In this document: one piece after another, positions 18,001-28,300 of the stretch
Numbering within the stretch: position 1 is the first letter of the stretch
Layout of the letters: every line of letters begins with the position of its first letter
Source of the DNA: Stutzerimonas stutzeri
GTDB taxonomy: Bacteria > Pseudomonadota > Gammaproteobacteria > Pseudomonadales > Pseudomonadaceae
Assembly (NCBI GenBank): GCA_002339675.1
Contig: DDKB01000013.1
Coordinates: 186,001-250,000 of the forward strand
DNA: 64,000 bases
Direction: 5' to 3'
Made by a program: the position numbers and the translations under genes
Notes under the pieces: generated by a model
Seen by the model: only the letters and a program-made list of their open reading frames with translations
Told to the model about the DNA's origin: nothing
Databases searched by the model: none

Positions 18001-19204
18001 GATAGAGGCCGGCGCGGGCCGTATCCAGCGCGCGGTCGTCGATGTCGGTGGCGAATACCTGCAGTTGAATTTCGCCACGCGTGCCGCGCAACTCTGCCTG
18101 CTCGCTGAGCAGCATGCCCAGCGAATACGCTTCCTCGCCGGTCGAGCACGCAGCGGACCAGACGCGGATCGGCTTGTCGTCCGAGCCCGCTTTCTGCTCG
18201 AAAATCGCGGGGACGATATCGCGCTCCAGTGCTTCGAACGCTTCACGGTCACGGAAGAAGTTGGTGACCCCGATCAGCATGTCGGCCAGCAGTTCCGGGG
18301 TTTCCTCGGGGTGATCCTGCAGATGCCGCGCGTAACTCGGCATGTCGCGCAAGGCATTGACCTGCAGGCGCCGCTCGATCCGGCGCAGCACCGTGGCTTG
18401 CTTGTAATGGCGAAAGTCGTGGCCGGTCCGGGCGCGCAGCGCGGCGAGGATTTCACGCAGCGCACGTTCGTTCGGCCGCGACTGCTCGTGGGCATCCTCG
18501 TCCTCGGCATCGCCCTGGTTGGCGTCAGCCTGCTCGCTGGCGGCGGCCGAGAGGATCGGCTCCTGGCGGCTAAGCAGGGCTTCCAGGTTTCGCCCCAGTT
18601 CCACAAGGCGTTGGGGCATCTCGGCCACGGGCAGCACGATGTCGACCATGCCGGTCTCGATGGCGCTGCGCGGCATCGAGTCGTACTCGGCGTCCTCGGG
18701 TGTCTGTGCCAGGGTGATGCCGCCCTGTTCCTTGATCCGCGACAGGCCGACCGAGCCATCCGCGCCACTGCCGGACAGGACGATGCCCACGGCATGGTTG
18801 TGGTGCACATCGGCCAGGGCGCGAAAGAACAGGTCAATGGCCACCTGCGGGCCGAGCTGGCGCTCTGGGGTCTGCAGGCGCAGGTAGCCGTCGTTCATCG
18901 ACAGGTCCATGGCCGGCGGAATCACGTAGACGTGGTTGCGCTCGATCAGCACCGGCTGGGTGACCTGCAGCACCGGCATCCGGGTGACGTTCTGCAGGAT
19001 CTTGTCGGCATTGCTCTCATGCTTGGGTGAGAGGTGCATGATCACCACGAAGGCCATGCCGCAGTCGTTCGGCATCTGCTCGAAGAAGGTCAACAGCGCC
19101 TCTAGGCCGCCGGCGGACGCGCCGATGCCGACCACCGGGAATTCCAGCGTGCTGCGGGCCTTATTGCTGTTCTGCGGCGTGGACGGCTCTTCGCGGCTAC
19201 TCAT
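15092..19204 (-). CDS. CheB-CheR-PAS hybrid histidine kinase with receiver domain
   Basis: A 1370-residue signalling fusion. In order: CheB methylesterase domain (Ser30 in GIGASAGG, MHLSPKH, SGSGADGS); CheR methyltransferase domain (FRHYKQATVLRRIERRL, then the SAM site SAACSTGEEAYSLG); a PAS region; a long coiled coil (ELQQTKEQLQITMEHSETST onward); further PAS domains; HisKA with phospho-acceptor His1012 in SHELKHPLN; HATPase (NLLNNAWKF, DSGEGI, GLGIGLALVK); and a C-terminal receiver with Asp1301. No membrane segment is seen, so it is probably cytosolic. The start has GAGGA upstream. No separate response regulator or chemotaxis operon lies nearby. All catalytic residues looked for are present; the stimulus is unknown. 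Confidence 0.93.
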   Translation of the reverse strand: MSSREEPSTPQNSNKARSTLEFPVVGIGASAGGLEALLTFFEQMPNDCGMAFVVIMHLSPKHESNADKILQNVTRMPVLQVTQPVLIERNHVYVIPPAMDLSMNDGYLRLQTPERQLGPQVAIDLFFRALADVHHNHAVGIVLSGSGADGSVGLSRIKEQGGITLAQTPEDAEYDSMPRSAIETGMVDIVLPVAEMPQRLVELGRNLEALLSRQEPILSAAASEQADANQGDAEDEDAHEQSRPNERALREILAALRARTGHDFRHYKQATVLRRIERRLQVNALRDMPSYARHLQDHPEETPELLADMLIGVTNFFRDREAFEALERDIVPAIFEQKAGSDDKPIRVWSAACSTGEEAYSLGMLLSEQAELRGTRGEIQLQVFATDIDDRALDTARAGLYPEAIVTDVPPSRLRQFFAKEQNQFRMQKELRERILFARHNILRDPPFSRLDMIACRNLMIYLDKDIQIDVLRMFHFALNPGGYLFLGSSETADACSQLFTAVDKKNRIYRAREVSSALRRAPTGPFQGFAPSMPPRLPSSEPSRRSRKFSYADVHQRALEQYAPPSVIVNQEAEIVHMSDRAGSFLRYVGGEPSLNLTTLVHPQLRLELRTALYQATHTGKSVEARRVRLERDGRDYYVNMVVRPFRDNEAGSDYMLVLFDEVEACMDSGATDDTDTKDSVLTQLEAELQQTKEQLQITMEHSETSTEELRASNEELQSINEELTTVNSELKAKVDETSKINDDLQNLISSTDIATVFVDRKMRIKWFTPRARDIFNVIGADAGRSLLDITHRLDYPQLLDDAATAFEALHLVEREVHNRENDHWYLARFLPYRTLDDRIQGAVLTFIDITDRRHAEQQLEAGQAHLRQLAQSTRGYAIITFDCDRLITTWNRGAQEIFGYTEQETLGRSIDMVYTDEDRLAGVPEAERQRALEQGQAADERWHLRRDGSRRFISGLVNPLVNHAGEVTGLAKIARDLTEERQQSSEQQSELEMIQAANVQKDQFFAVLSHELKHPLNLIQLNTDLIGRSQVAKHAPSLRKAAQAIQNAVRSQSRIIDDLMDVSRIRTGKLKLQFATLQYQDVLRGIEAVFAPLAQAENVTFEVYKPEQPLYVHADPTRLDQIIWNLLNNAWKFTQGGERICVQLEREGELARLDVIDSGEGISAEFLPKVFDMFGQAEMQHAQRSKHGLGIGLALVKQLVEAHHGRIEAFSEGIGRGARFSVWLPVHLQSELELSELGNDAELGGLAGVSILLVDDSPDILDTMCELLESEGAQVITAGGGAQGIEQAEQARFDVIVSDIGMPEIDGHKMMAAIRASSTKNADTPSIALTGYGTLRDVEKAKAAGFTLHLRKPIDLQALIDAVTQAVN

Positions 19205-19337
19205 TAGATCCTCGGCATTACTGGGCGGGCCCTGGTGAAGGGACGGCTGCGTGTGGCCGTGACGGCCCGCTCACCGATGATACGGGTTTGTCGCCCGCCT
19301 GACTGCCAGCGCGCGGCCAGAGGCGAAGTGACTGGCC

Positions 19338-20714
19338 TCAGCACTCGATGATGTTGACCGCCAAGCCACCCCGCGCGGTCTCCTTGTACTTGCTTTTCAT
19401 GTCCGCCCCGGTCTGGCGCATGGTGCGGATCACCTTGTCCAGGGAAATGAAGTGCGTGCCATCGCCGCGCAGGGCCATGCGCGCGGCATTGATCGCCTTC
19501 ACCGAACCCATGGCGTTGCGCTCGATGCACGGCACCTGGACCAGGCCGCCGACCGGGTCGCAGGTCAGCCCGAGGTTGTGCTCCATGCCGATCTCGGCGG
19601 CGTTCTCGACCTGCCGTGGCGTGCCGCCCAGCACTTCGCACAGCGCACCGGCGGCCATCGAGCAGGCGACGCCGACCTCGCCCTGGCAGCCCACCTCGGC
19701 GCCGGAAATCGAGGCGTTCTCCTTGTAGAGGATGCCGATGGCCGCGGCCGTCAGCAGAAACCGGACCACGCCTTCCTCGTTGGCCCCCGGAATGAAGCGG
19801 ACGTAGTAATGCAACAGCGCCGGCACAATGCCTGCCGCGCCATTGGTCGGCGCGGTCACCACGCGGCCGCCGGCAGCGTTCTCCTCGTTGACGGCGAGGG
19901 CGTAGAGGTCGACCCAGTCGAGCACCGTCAGCGCATCGCGCAGGTTCGCCTCGGGGTGCTCGCTCAATTGCCGGTACAGGCCGGCGGCGCGACGCCGGAC
20001 CTTGAGTCCGCCAGGCATCACGCCTTCGGTGCGGCAGCCGGCCTTGACGCAGTCCTGCATCACCTGCCAGATCTGCAGCAGCCCGGCACGGGTTTCGCTT
20101 TCCGGCCGCCAGGCCGCTTCGTTGGCCAGCATCAGCTGGCTGATCGACAGGCCGTGGGTGCTGCATTGGGCCAGCAGCGCGTCGGCGCTGTGGAAGGGGT
20201 AGGACAGTGGCGTACGGTCCTCGACGATACGGTCATCGCCGGCGGTTTGCTCGTCGACCACGAAGCCGCCGCCCACCGAGTAGTATTCGCGGCTGCGCAG
20301 CTGCAGGCCGGCAGCGTCGAAGGCGCGGAAGATCATGCCGTTGGGGTGGAAGGCCAGCGGCTTGCGAATGAAGGCCAGGTCACTGCCGGGGTCGAAGCGC
20401 AGGGGCTTTTCATCCAGCAGGCGCAATTCGCGCGACTCGCGCATCGCCGCGATGCGCGGCACGACGCTGGCGGTGTCCACCGTTTCGGGCCGCTCGCCTT
20501 CAAGCCCGAGCAGCACGGCCTTGTCGCTGCCGTGGCCCTTGCCGGTGGCGCCGAGCGAGCCGTACAGCTCGACCTTCAGGTGCTCGGTGGCGGCGAGCAG
20601 CTCGTCGCGCCGGAGCCCCTCGGCAAAGCGCAGCGCGGCGCGCATCGGGCCGACCGTGTGCGAACTGGACGGGCCGATGCCGATCTTGAACAGGTCGAAG
20701 ACGCTGAGTGACAT
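19338..20714 (-). CDS. sdaA: L-serine ammonia-lyase (iron-sulfur type)
   Basis: Single-chain L-serine deaminase that converts L-serine to pyruvate and ammonia with a [4Fe-4S] cluster. The 458-residue product starts [19 protein letters not shown], the typical N-terminus with the SSSHT motif. The C-terminal half holds the cluster cysteines in VACSMAAG and [12 protein letters not shown]. The start at 20714 has GGAG seven bases upstream; an in-frame ATG at 20729 lacks one. It stands alone between the kinase and the flavoprotein. It fits the amino-acid catabolism theme of this half of the window. Confidence 0.92.
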   Translation of the reverse strand: MSLSVFDLFKIGIGPSSSHTVGPMRAALRFAEGLRRDELLAATEHLKVELYGSLGATGKGHGSDKAVLLGLEGERPETVDTASVVPRIAAMRESRELRLLDEKPLRFDPGSDLAFIRKPLAFHPNGMIFRAFDAAGLQLRSREYYSVGGGFVVDEQTAGDDRIVEDRTPLSYPFHSADALLAQCSTHGLSISQLMLANEAAWRPESETRAGLLQIWQVMQDCVKAGCRTEGVMPGGLKVRRRAAGLYRQLSEHPEANLRDALTVLDWVDLYALAVNEENAAGGRVVTAPTNGAAGIVPALLHYYVRFIPGANEEGVVRFLLTAAAIGILYKENASISGAEVGCQGEVGVACSMAAGALCEVLGGTPRQVENAAEIGMEHNLGLTCDPVGGLVQVPCIERNAMGSVKAINAARMALRGDGTHFISLDKVIRTMRQTGADMKSKYKETARGGLAVNIIEC

Positions 20715-20840
20715 GCAGGTGCTCCACAACGAACGGGTGTGCTTTGTAGCCTAGACCCTGCGCCGCCGGCCAATGCGGCGCGCGGTCATCGACGCGGCGG
20801 CGGTGGCGCAGCCGTCGGCACCGGCGCTGTGCCCGCCGGC

Positions 20841-21791
20841 TCAGCCCATCGTCGCCGCCCGCGAGCCACCCCAGGGGTTGGCTTCCAGACTGTTGTGCAC
20901 CGCCGTGGCCGCCTGGGCCGCCTGGCCGATGGCCACGCTCATCTGCTTGAGGCCCATGGTCACGTCACCGATGGCATAGAGGCCGCGCAGGGAGGTCTGC
21001 AAGTGGTCGTCGACGCGGATGCCGCCGCACTCGTCGCATTCGATGCCCAGTTGCACCGCGAGCTCGGAGCGAAAGCGAGCGCCAAGGCTGGGATAGATGA
21101 TGTCGAAGTGGTGCCGCTCGCCGCTGCAGGTCAGCAATTCGATACCGCTCTGGCAGGGGTGCAGCGACTCCACGCGGTCGCTGATCAGGCGGATGCCGTA
21201 GTGCTCGGCGAGGGCGACGGCCTGGTCGCAGGCGTTCGGCTCGCCATGCACCACCACCGTCACCTGCTCGGTGAAGGTGCGCAGGAACACCGCGTGGCTG
21301 ATGGCGTTTTCCGCCTCGCCATAAACCGCCACGTTGTCGCCGTCCACTTCGTAGCCGTCGCAGATTGCGCACAGCCGTACCTTGCCCTCGCCGATCGCCT
21401 GCTCCACGTCCGGCATCTCGGGCAGGGTGTCCTCGATGCCGGTGGCGAGGATGATCCGCCGGGTCACGCAGCGCTTGTCCCCGTAGCGCACGCTGAATCC
21501 GTCGGCGTGGGGCTCGATGTGCTCGACGCGGCCGTGCTCGAGCCGCGCCCCGTAGCCGCTGGCCTGCTCGCGCAGGCGCACCAGCAGGTCGTTGCCGTTG
21601 ATGCCCGGCGGAAAGCCCGGGTAGTTGTGCGAGCGCGGGATCCAGGATGCGCGGCTGCAGCCGGCGTCGACCACCAGGCAGCTGCGGCGGAAACGCGCGA
21701 GATAGAGCGCGGCGGTTAGGCCGCCGGGGCCGCCGCCGACGATCAGGCAGTCGATCGCGGTGGTCGGGGTGTCGGGCTGGCGTGCGGTCAT
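20841..21791 (-). CDS. Thioredoxin-reductase-like FAD flavoprotein
   Basis: Flavin disulfide reductase of the TrxR/AhpF group, 316 residues. The N-terminal FAD site is [19 protein letters not shown], the redox pair is CAIC (Cys141, Cys144) in CAICDGYEV, and the second FAD motif GLYAIGDV lies near the C-terminus. The nucleotide-binding domain has [15 protein letters not shown] but lacks the HRRxxFR-type basic motif that binds the NADPH phosphate in true thioredoxin reductases, so the electron donor may differ (NADH, ferredoxin or another protein). The start at 21791 is chosen over 22076 because the FAD motif follows at once. Its partner thioredoxin is not in the window. Confidence 0.82.
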   Translation of the reverse strand: MTARQPDTPTTAIDCLIVGGGPGGLTAALYLARFRRSCLVVDAGCSRASWIPRSHNYPGFPPGINGNDLLVRLREQASGYGARLEHGRVEHIEPHADGFSVRYGDKRCVTRRIILATGIEDTLPEMPDVEQAIGEGKVRLCAICDGYEVDGDNVAVYGEAENAISHAVFLRTFTEQVTVVVHGEPNACDQAVALAEHYGIRLISDRVESLHPCQSGIELLTCSGERHHFDIIYPSLGARFRSELAVQLGIECDECGGIRVDDHLQTSLRGLYAIGDVTMGLKQMSVAIGQAAQAATAVHNSLEANPWGGSRAATMG

Positions 21792-23138
<1,347 letters not shown>

Positions 23139-23703
23139 TCTTCAGGCCAACCGCTCGCCGGCATAAACAGGTCGGCGAGCTGGGTTCGCGGCGTCGTACC
23201 GGCTCCTCCTGCCGGCTGTCGCAGTGGCGCGCTGTGCGCTTGCTTGTCGCGGGCCATGGCTGACAAAGAGCCCGGGTAAGCGGCTCGTTGCCTTTCACTG
23301 GCCTGGGGTCGCAGCTTGTCTGGCTCGCAAGGGCCATGCCCGACCGTCCCGCAGGCAGCGCCGGCACGCCTGTGGCATCAAGCCCGCCACCCGCTGACGA
23401 CCCAGGCCGCGGCGCGCACGGCAAACATCACGCTCTGCGCAATAGCCCACTCGGCGTCCAGCCGGGTCGGCAGACAACGTCGGCATCCAGACGCCGCGTT
23501 ACCCCAACGGGCAGGACAGGGCAAGGCCGGCTTTCGCCGATGACGGTTATGCGATCGTCGATGCCGGTCCTGGTCGCTACGCGTCAATCTCCGACTGTTA
23601 GCATTTTCGAGCAGCACGTACTCGACGTGGTGTGCAGCGGAGAGGCGTGCCCGTCTTTGTGCTTGTTTTCGATTGTGCCCACGAAGAATAAGGAGAACAG
23701 CAG
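23139..23703. other. Intergenic stretch before the BCCT transporter
   Basis: About 565 bp without a supportable gene. It starts with a ~55-bp repeat also found at 28246 and ends with the BCCT leader, whose AAGGAG lies at about 23690. The short frames on both strands are repeat- and GC-driven and have no ribosome sites. Confidence 0.55.
23143..23198 (+). repeat. 55-bp interspersed repeat, copy 1 (after dctP)
   Basis: Begins TTCAGGCCAACCGCTCGCCG and ends GGTTCGCGGCGTCG, with a CTCGCCG...CGGCGAG hairpin inside. It is nearly identical to 28246-28300. It starts 5 bp after the dctP stop codon, as REP-type elements often do. Confidence 0.8.
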
Positions 23704-25341
23704 GTGGCGAATCATCCTGGACAGACCCCAACAACACCGGTGGAGAGCATTCCCGCTCCGACCGGGGCGGCCAACCTGATCGATACCGACTATGTGATCG
23801 GTCAGGACAACATCACGCGCAAGTTCTTCGACGTCCATGGCAAGGTGTTCATCATCTCGGCCCTAACCATCGTCCTTTTCGTGGTCGTGACATTGGCGAT
23901 GCGCAGCGAAGTCGAGCCGATCTTCACCGCGCTTCGCGACTGGCTGACCGGCAACCTGGCTTGGTTCTTCATTGGCTCTGCAAACATCTTCGTCCTACTG
24001 TGCCTGGGGCTGATCATTTCACCCCTGGGCAGGGTGCGCCTGGGTGGCAGAGAGGCGACCCCGGACTATTCCTACACGGGCTGGTTCTCCATGCTGTTCG
24101 CCGCTGGCATGGGCATCGGTCTGATGTTCTACGGTGTAGCCGAGCCCATGTCGCACTTCTCCACGGCACTCGGGGGGACCACGGTGGAGAATGGCGTGCG
24201 CACCGACTGGGCACCACTGGGCGCCGCTGCCGGTGATGCCAAGGCTGCCGCGAGCCTGAGCATGGCTGCAACGATCTTCCACTGGGGGCTGCATCCCTGG
24301 GCGGTCTACGCGATCGTGGCGTTGGCGCTGGCGTTGTTCTCCTTTAACAAAGGTCTGCCGCTGAGCATCCGCTCGATCTTCTACCCCTTGCTCGGCGAAC
24401 GAGTGTGGGGATGGCCGGGTCATGTCGTCGATATCCTCGCCGTTTTCGCCACCCTGTTTGGTCTGGCAACTTCCTTGGGGCTGGGGGCCCAGCAGGCGGC
24501 GGCGGGGCTCGAGTTCCTGTTCGGCATGCCTAATACCGATACGAGCAAAGTGCTCCTGGTCATCGGTATCACGGTCATCGCGCTGATGTCTGTGCTGGCG
24601 GGTTTGGACAAGGGGGTCAAACGCCTGTCCGAATTCAACATGGTGTTGGCGCTGCTGCTGCTGTTCATCATCATTGTTGGCCCGACCCTGGCAATTGTGA
24701 CGGGCTTCTTCAGCAACCTGGGTAGCTACCTGAGCAACCTGCCCGCGCTGTCCAATCCGATCGGCCGGGAGGACGTGAATTTCAGCCAGGGCTGGACAGC
24801 CTTCTACTGGGCATGGTGGATCAGTTGGTCGCCCTTTGTCGGCATGTTCATCGCACGGGTCAGCCGTGGCCGTACCGTGCGTGAGTTCCTGATTGCCGTG
24901 CTGCTGGTGCCCTCCCTGGTGTCGGTGCTGTGGATGACTGCTTTCGGTGGAACGGCCCTTGGCCAATTCGTTACGGATGGCTTCACCGGCGTGCAGGATG
25001 CAGCGCTGGAGCTGAAGCTGTTTGCCATGCTCGGCCAGTTGCCGTGGACGCAGATCAGCTCGTTCATCGGTATCGTGCTGGTGGTGGTGTTCTTCGTCAC
25101 CTCCTCGGACTCCGGCTCGCTGGTGATCGACACCATTACCGCCGGTGGCAAGGTCAACGCACCCGTGCCGCAGCGGGCTTTCTGGGCGGTGCTGCAGGGT
25201 GTGGTGGCCATTTCCCTGCTGCTGGGCGGTGGTCTGGTGGCGCTGCAGGCCATGGCGGTGTCCACCGGCCTGCCGTTTACCGTGGTGCTGCTGGTTGGCT
25301 GCGTGGCCATCGTCAAGGGGCTGATGAGCGAGCCTCGGTAG
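23704..25341 (+). CDS. BCCT family transporter (betaine/choline/carnitine type)
   Basis: Inner-membrane carrier of the BCCT family, 545 residues with about 12 transmembrane segments. Typical features: GLMFYGVAEPMSHF in TM4, FYWAWWISWSPFVGMFIARV with the tryptophan box that cradles quaternary ammonium substrates, and a cytosolic RGRTVREF loop. It starts with GTG at 23704 behind AAGGAG. It ends soon after the last membrane segment without a long regulatory tail, so osmotic regulation through a C-terminal domain is less likely than in BetP. Choline, betaine or a related amine is the probable substrate. It is a single gene closed by a bidirectional terminator. Confidence 0.88.
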   Translation: MANHPGQTPTTPVESIPAPTGAANLIDTDYVIGQDNITRKFFDVHGKVFIISALTIVLFVVVTLAMRSEVEPIFTALRDWLTGNLAWFFIGSANIFVLLCLGLIISPLGRVRLGGREATPDYSYTGWFSMLFAAGMGIGLMFYGVAEPMSHFSTALGGTTVENGVRTDWAPLGAAAGDAKAAASLSMAATIFHWGLHPWAVYAIVALALALFSFNKGLPLSIRSIFYPLLGERVWGWPGHVVDILAVFATLFGLATSLGLGAQQAAAGLEFLFGMPNTDTSKVLLVIGITVIALMSVLAGLDKGVKRLSEFNMVLALLLLFIIIVGPTLAIVTGFFSNLGSYLSNLPALSNPIGREDVNFSQGWTAFYWAWWISWSPFVGMFIARVSRGRTVREFLIAVLLVPSLVSVLWMTAFGGTALGQFVTDGFTGVQDAALELKLFAMLGQLPWTQISSFIGIVLVVVFFVTSSDSGSLVIDTITAGGKVNAPVPQRAFWAVLQGVVAISLLLGGGLVALQAMAVSTGLPFTVVLLVGCVAIVKGLMSEPR

Positions 25342-25390
25342 TGGCTTAGGCCTTATGTCCAGGCGGCCCGGCCGCCTGGCAGGCGATCCG

Positions 25391-25425
25391 AAAAGGCGCG
25401 ACCGTTAGTAGCGGTCGCGCCTTTT
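25391..25425. terminator. Bidirectional intrinsic terminator
   Basis: AAAAGGCGCGACCG, 7-nt loop, CGGTCGCGCCTTTT: a 14-bp perfect stem with A-run and T-run on opposite sides. It serves the convergent BCCT gene and the exonuclease gene, whose stop codon touches it. Confidence 0.92.
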
Positions 25426-26141
25426 CAATTCCAAAGATCGCCTACCGCAGTGGTCGGTGGGTAATGAAGGGCCGACTGCGCCTGCAATAACTCGGCGGTG
25501 GCCAGGGCATCGGTCAGGGCGTGGTGGGCCTGGTACAGCGGCAGGTTGTAGCGCAGGCGGCTGTCGGCCAGGCGGATCGATACGGGCCGCTGCGTGCTGA
25601 GCACTCGGCGCAGCCAGCCACGGCGGCGCGGGTGCAGCCGTGCTTCCAGCTGCATCGTATCGATTACCGGAAATTGAAGGCCCTCGCCCAGCAGATGGCG
25701 TACGGCCTGATCGAGAAATCGCCGCTCGATGCTGCGGTAATGCACCACCATAATCCGGCCAGCCATTTTCTCCAGCAGTTCGTCGAGCACGTGGGCAAGC
25801 CTCGGCGCGTCGCTGACATCCGAGTGCGTAATGTGATGGAAGGTAACCGACTGACTGCTCAGTTCGCACACCGGCTTGACGACCCAGTAGCTGGCCTCGC
25901 GACAGCGAATTCGGTGCAAGTCGAAGGGCACCAGGCCAAGGCTGACGATCGAGTCGCGCTGGCTGTCCAGCCCCGTGGTCTCGACATCCAGCGCCAGCAG
26001 GGGAACCTGCTCCAACGGCGTATCGGCGCTCACCGTGCCGGCTTGGTAGAAGCGCATCAGGCGAGGGTCGCGGGCCGTCTGCGCCAACTGGGCGAACAGG
26101 CCTGGCCAGTCGGGGGCCGTTTCCCGGGCGCTTCGCTTCAT
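25425..26141 (-). CDS. 3'-5' exonuclease, DNA polymerase III epsilon-like (DEDDh)
   Basis: DnaQ-type exonuclease, 238 residues. Exonuclease motif I is LALDVETTGLD (Asp and Glu metal ligands), motif II lies around VVHYRSIERRFLD, and motif III is HHALTDALATAELL with the DEDDh histidine and aspartate. It lacks the clamp-binding tail of a true epsilon subunit and probably acts in nucleic-acid turnover or repair. The start overlaps the upstream stop as ATGA, so it is translationally coupled to the cNMP/CBS/DUF294 gene. The same two-gene pair recurs in other pseudomonads, often next to a Na+:solute symporter. Confidence 0.86.
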   Translation of the reverse strand: MKRSARETAPDWPGLFAQLAQTARDPRLMRFYQAGTVSADTPLEQVPLLALDVETTGLDSQRDSIVSLGLVPFDLHRIRCREASYWVVKPVCELSSQSVTFHHITHSDVSDAPRLAHVLDELLEKMAGRIMVVHYRSIERRFLDQAVRHLLGEGLQFPVIDTMQLEARLHPRRRGWLRRVLSTQRPVSIRLADSRLRYNLPLYQAHHALTDALATAELLQAQSALHYPPTTAVGDLWN

Positions 26142-28030
26142 AGTGGGCGACTGGGAAGCTGGCCAGGGTAGCGGAAGCGCAGGAACTGCTGCGCATTGCT
26201 CAACACCTGGAAGGCCGACTTGAGTTTGTGTCGTTCGTTGGCGTCAATCTGTTCCGGCTCGATGTAGTTATCCGGCTCGCGTCCTTCCAGCAAGTCCATG
26301 GCCTGATGACGGATGCGCACGATGGAGAGGAATTCCAGGGCATTGCGTAGCTGGGTGATGGCGTCTTCGGTCAACAGCTTGGTGGCGGCAATGGCCTCCA
26401 GACGGTCCTGGGAATTCTGCGCCTTGGAGCCGACCGCCAGAGCATGCACCCGGATCAGGTCGGTCAGTGGCGCGGTGCCGCGACCCTTGAGGTTGATGAT
26501 GTTGTTCTGCTGGCCGTCCTTTTCCATCACGAAGGTGCGGAAGAACCCCAGCGGTGGCGTCCGGTTCAGCGCGTTGCGTGCCAGGTTGGCGAGAAACAAC
26601 GGGTTGCCGCTGGCCTTTTGCGCAATCAGTTCCTTGAGGCTTTCAACCAGCCCGGCTTCGCCGTAGACGCTGCTGAGGTCGAAGAAGATCGAGCTGTTGA
26701 GCAGGGTTTCCGGATTGGGCTGCTCGATCCACTGGGTGAAATAGCTCCTCCACACCCGCAGCGGCTGGCGCCATTTGGCGTTGCTCGCCATGATGCCGCC
26801 CTTGCAGTAGCTGTAGCCGCAGGCGGCCAGGCCGTCGCTGACGAAGCTCGCCAACTGCAGGAAGTACTCGTCGTGGATGCGCGGATCGAAGCGGTTGTCG
26901 ATCACCAGCGCGTTGTCCTGGTCGGTGACGATCAGTTGCTCGTCGCGCGCCATCGACCCCAGCACCATGTAGCAATAGGGCACCGGCGGCGGCCCAAGCC
27001 GCTGTTCGGCCAGTTCCAGCAGGCGATGGGTGAGGCTGCGGCCGATGCCCGACATGGCGCTGCCGATCATGTGCGCCGTGGCTTCTTCATTGACCATGCG
27101 CAGGAAGGTGGCGCGCAGGTCCGGCACCAGCCCCTGCAGTTCGGCAACCGATTGCTTGTTGAAGATGCTGTTGACCAGATACAGGCTGCTCTGCGACTCG
27201 TACTTGATGATGTCCGACAGGTTGATCACCCCGACCGGGCGCTGGCGATACATCACCGGCAAGTGATGGATATTGTGGCGCAGCATGCTGAGCATGGCCT
27301 CGAACACCGAATCGTCGGCCTGGATGGTGATCGGGTTGGGCGACATCACCCGGTCGACCGGCGTATCCAGCGGCAGCCCCTCGGCCAGGACCCGCGTACG
27401 CAGGTCGCGGTCGGTGGTGATGCCGGTCATCACCTGGAGGCTGGACGCCTCGGGCGCGCTCGGCGGTGGGCCGAGAATCACCAGCGACGAGACGCCATGC
27501 TCGGTCATCACTTGCGCGGCCTCTTGCACGCTGGTGCCCAGCGGGACGCTGACGGTGCGCCGGGTGACCAGCTTGCGCACCTTGATCTTCATCAGCTCGC
27601 TGGCCTTGCCCTGGGGCTCCTCCACCTTCAGACGCGACTGGCCTTCGGCTTCGACGAAGTCGGCGAAGGCGTCGTTGGCCTCGCACAGCTGTTCGAACAG
27701 CTGGCCAGGAATGAAGTAGATCAGGCTGTCCTCGATCGCCCGCGCGGGCAGGCGCACCTTGTGGCCGCGCAGCAGGCCGAACTGGCCAGAGACTTCGCCC
27801 TCGGACAGGCGGTTATAGAGCTCGCCATTGCGCCGGTAGATCTCTACGGCGCCGCTGCGGATGTAGTGCAGTTCGGCGATCGTTTCGCCGTAGCGGAGGA
27901 TGTCGCTGCCCGCCTTGAAATAGCCGACCTCGACCTGTCGGGCGATCTCGTCGAGGGTGTCGTCTGGCAGCCCGTCGAAGGGGGCGAAGCGACTCAAGTG
28001 ATCGCGTATTTCGAGTAGCTCGACCTGCAT
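26138..28030 (-). CDS. cNMP-binding / CBS / DUF294 nucleotidyltransferase-like protein
   Basis: Cytosolic regulatory protein of 630 residues. An N-terminal cyclic-nucleotide-type domain (about 10-130, GYFKAGSDILRYGE) is followed by a tandem CBS pair (about 165-300, with HHLPV and GVINLSD) and a DUF294 nucleotidyltransferase-like domain in which GSMARDEQLIVTDQDNALV gives the GS...D-x-D core of the GlnD/GlnE type. A DUF294 C-terminal domain ends the protein. CBS pairs usually bind adenosine nucleotides, so it may modify a partner according to energy state. The target is unknown; the coupled exonuclease is a candidate. The start has AGGAG upstream; the frame beyond 28030 has no homology. Confidence 0.88.
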   Translation of the reverse strand: MQVELLEIRDHLSRFAPFDGLPDDTLDEIARQVEVGYFKAGSDILRYGETIAELHYIRSGAVEIYRRNGELYNRLSEGEVSGQFGLLRGHKVRLPARAIEDSLIYFIPGQLFEQLCEANDAFADFVEAEGQSRLKVEEPQGKASELMKIKVRKLVTRRTVSVPLGTSVQEAAQVMTEHGVSSLVILGPPPSAPEASSLQVMTGITTDRDLRTRVLAEGLPLDTPVDRVMSPNPITIQADDSVFEAMLSMLRHNIHHLPVMYRQRPVGVINLSDIIKYESQSSLYLVNSIFNKQSVAELQGLVPDLRATFLRMVNEEATAHMIGSAMSGIGRSLTHRLLELAEQRLGPPPVPYCYMVLGSMARDEQLIVTDQDNALVIDNRFDPRIHDEYFLQLASFVSDGLAACGYSYCKGGIMASNAKWRQPLRVWRSYFTQWIEQPNPETLLNSSIFFDLSSVYGEAGLVESLKELIAQKASGNPLFLANLARNALNRTPPLGFFRTFVMEKDGQQNNIINLKGRGTAPLTDLIRVHALAVGSKAQNSQDRLEAIAATKLLTEDAITQLRNALEFLSIVRIRHQAMDLLEGREPDNYIEPEQIDANERHKLKSAFQVLSNAQQFLRFRYPGQLPSRPL

Positions 28031-28245
28031 GCGGGGGCTCCTGGCAGCACGCTGTGCATGCATTGAACCATAGCCGCAAGCTCCAGCGCCGAGGCCCGCT
28101 TGCGGGGGTCGCAGGCAGGCAGATGGGGGTCGCTCGTTGCGACGCTCGGGCCGCTTGCGCACTGTGCGGCCGCCGGGCGCAGCGCCAGGGTGGCGGTGCG
28201 ACCATCCGGGGCGGGGCATGCAGGTGTTCGGTCCGCCGCCTCGGT

Positions 28246-28300
28246 TTCAGGCCAACCGCTCGCCGGCATAACAGGTCGGCGAGCTGGGTTCGCGGCGTCG
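28246..28300 (+). repeat. 55-bp interspersed repeat, copy 2 (forms the end of the DUF488 gene)
   Basis: TTCAGGCCAACCGCTCGCCG...GGTTCGCGGCGTCG, the same sequence as 23143-23198 apart from one missing A in the loop. On the minus strand it encodes the last residues and stop codon of the DUF488 gene. Confidence 0.8.
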
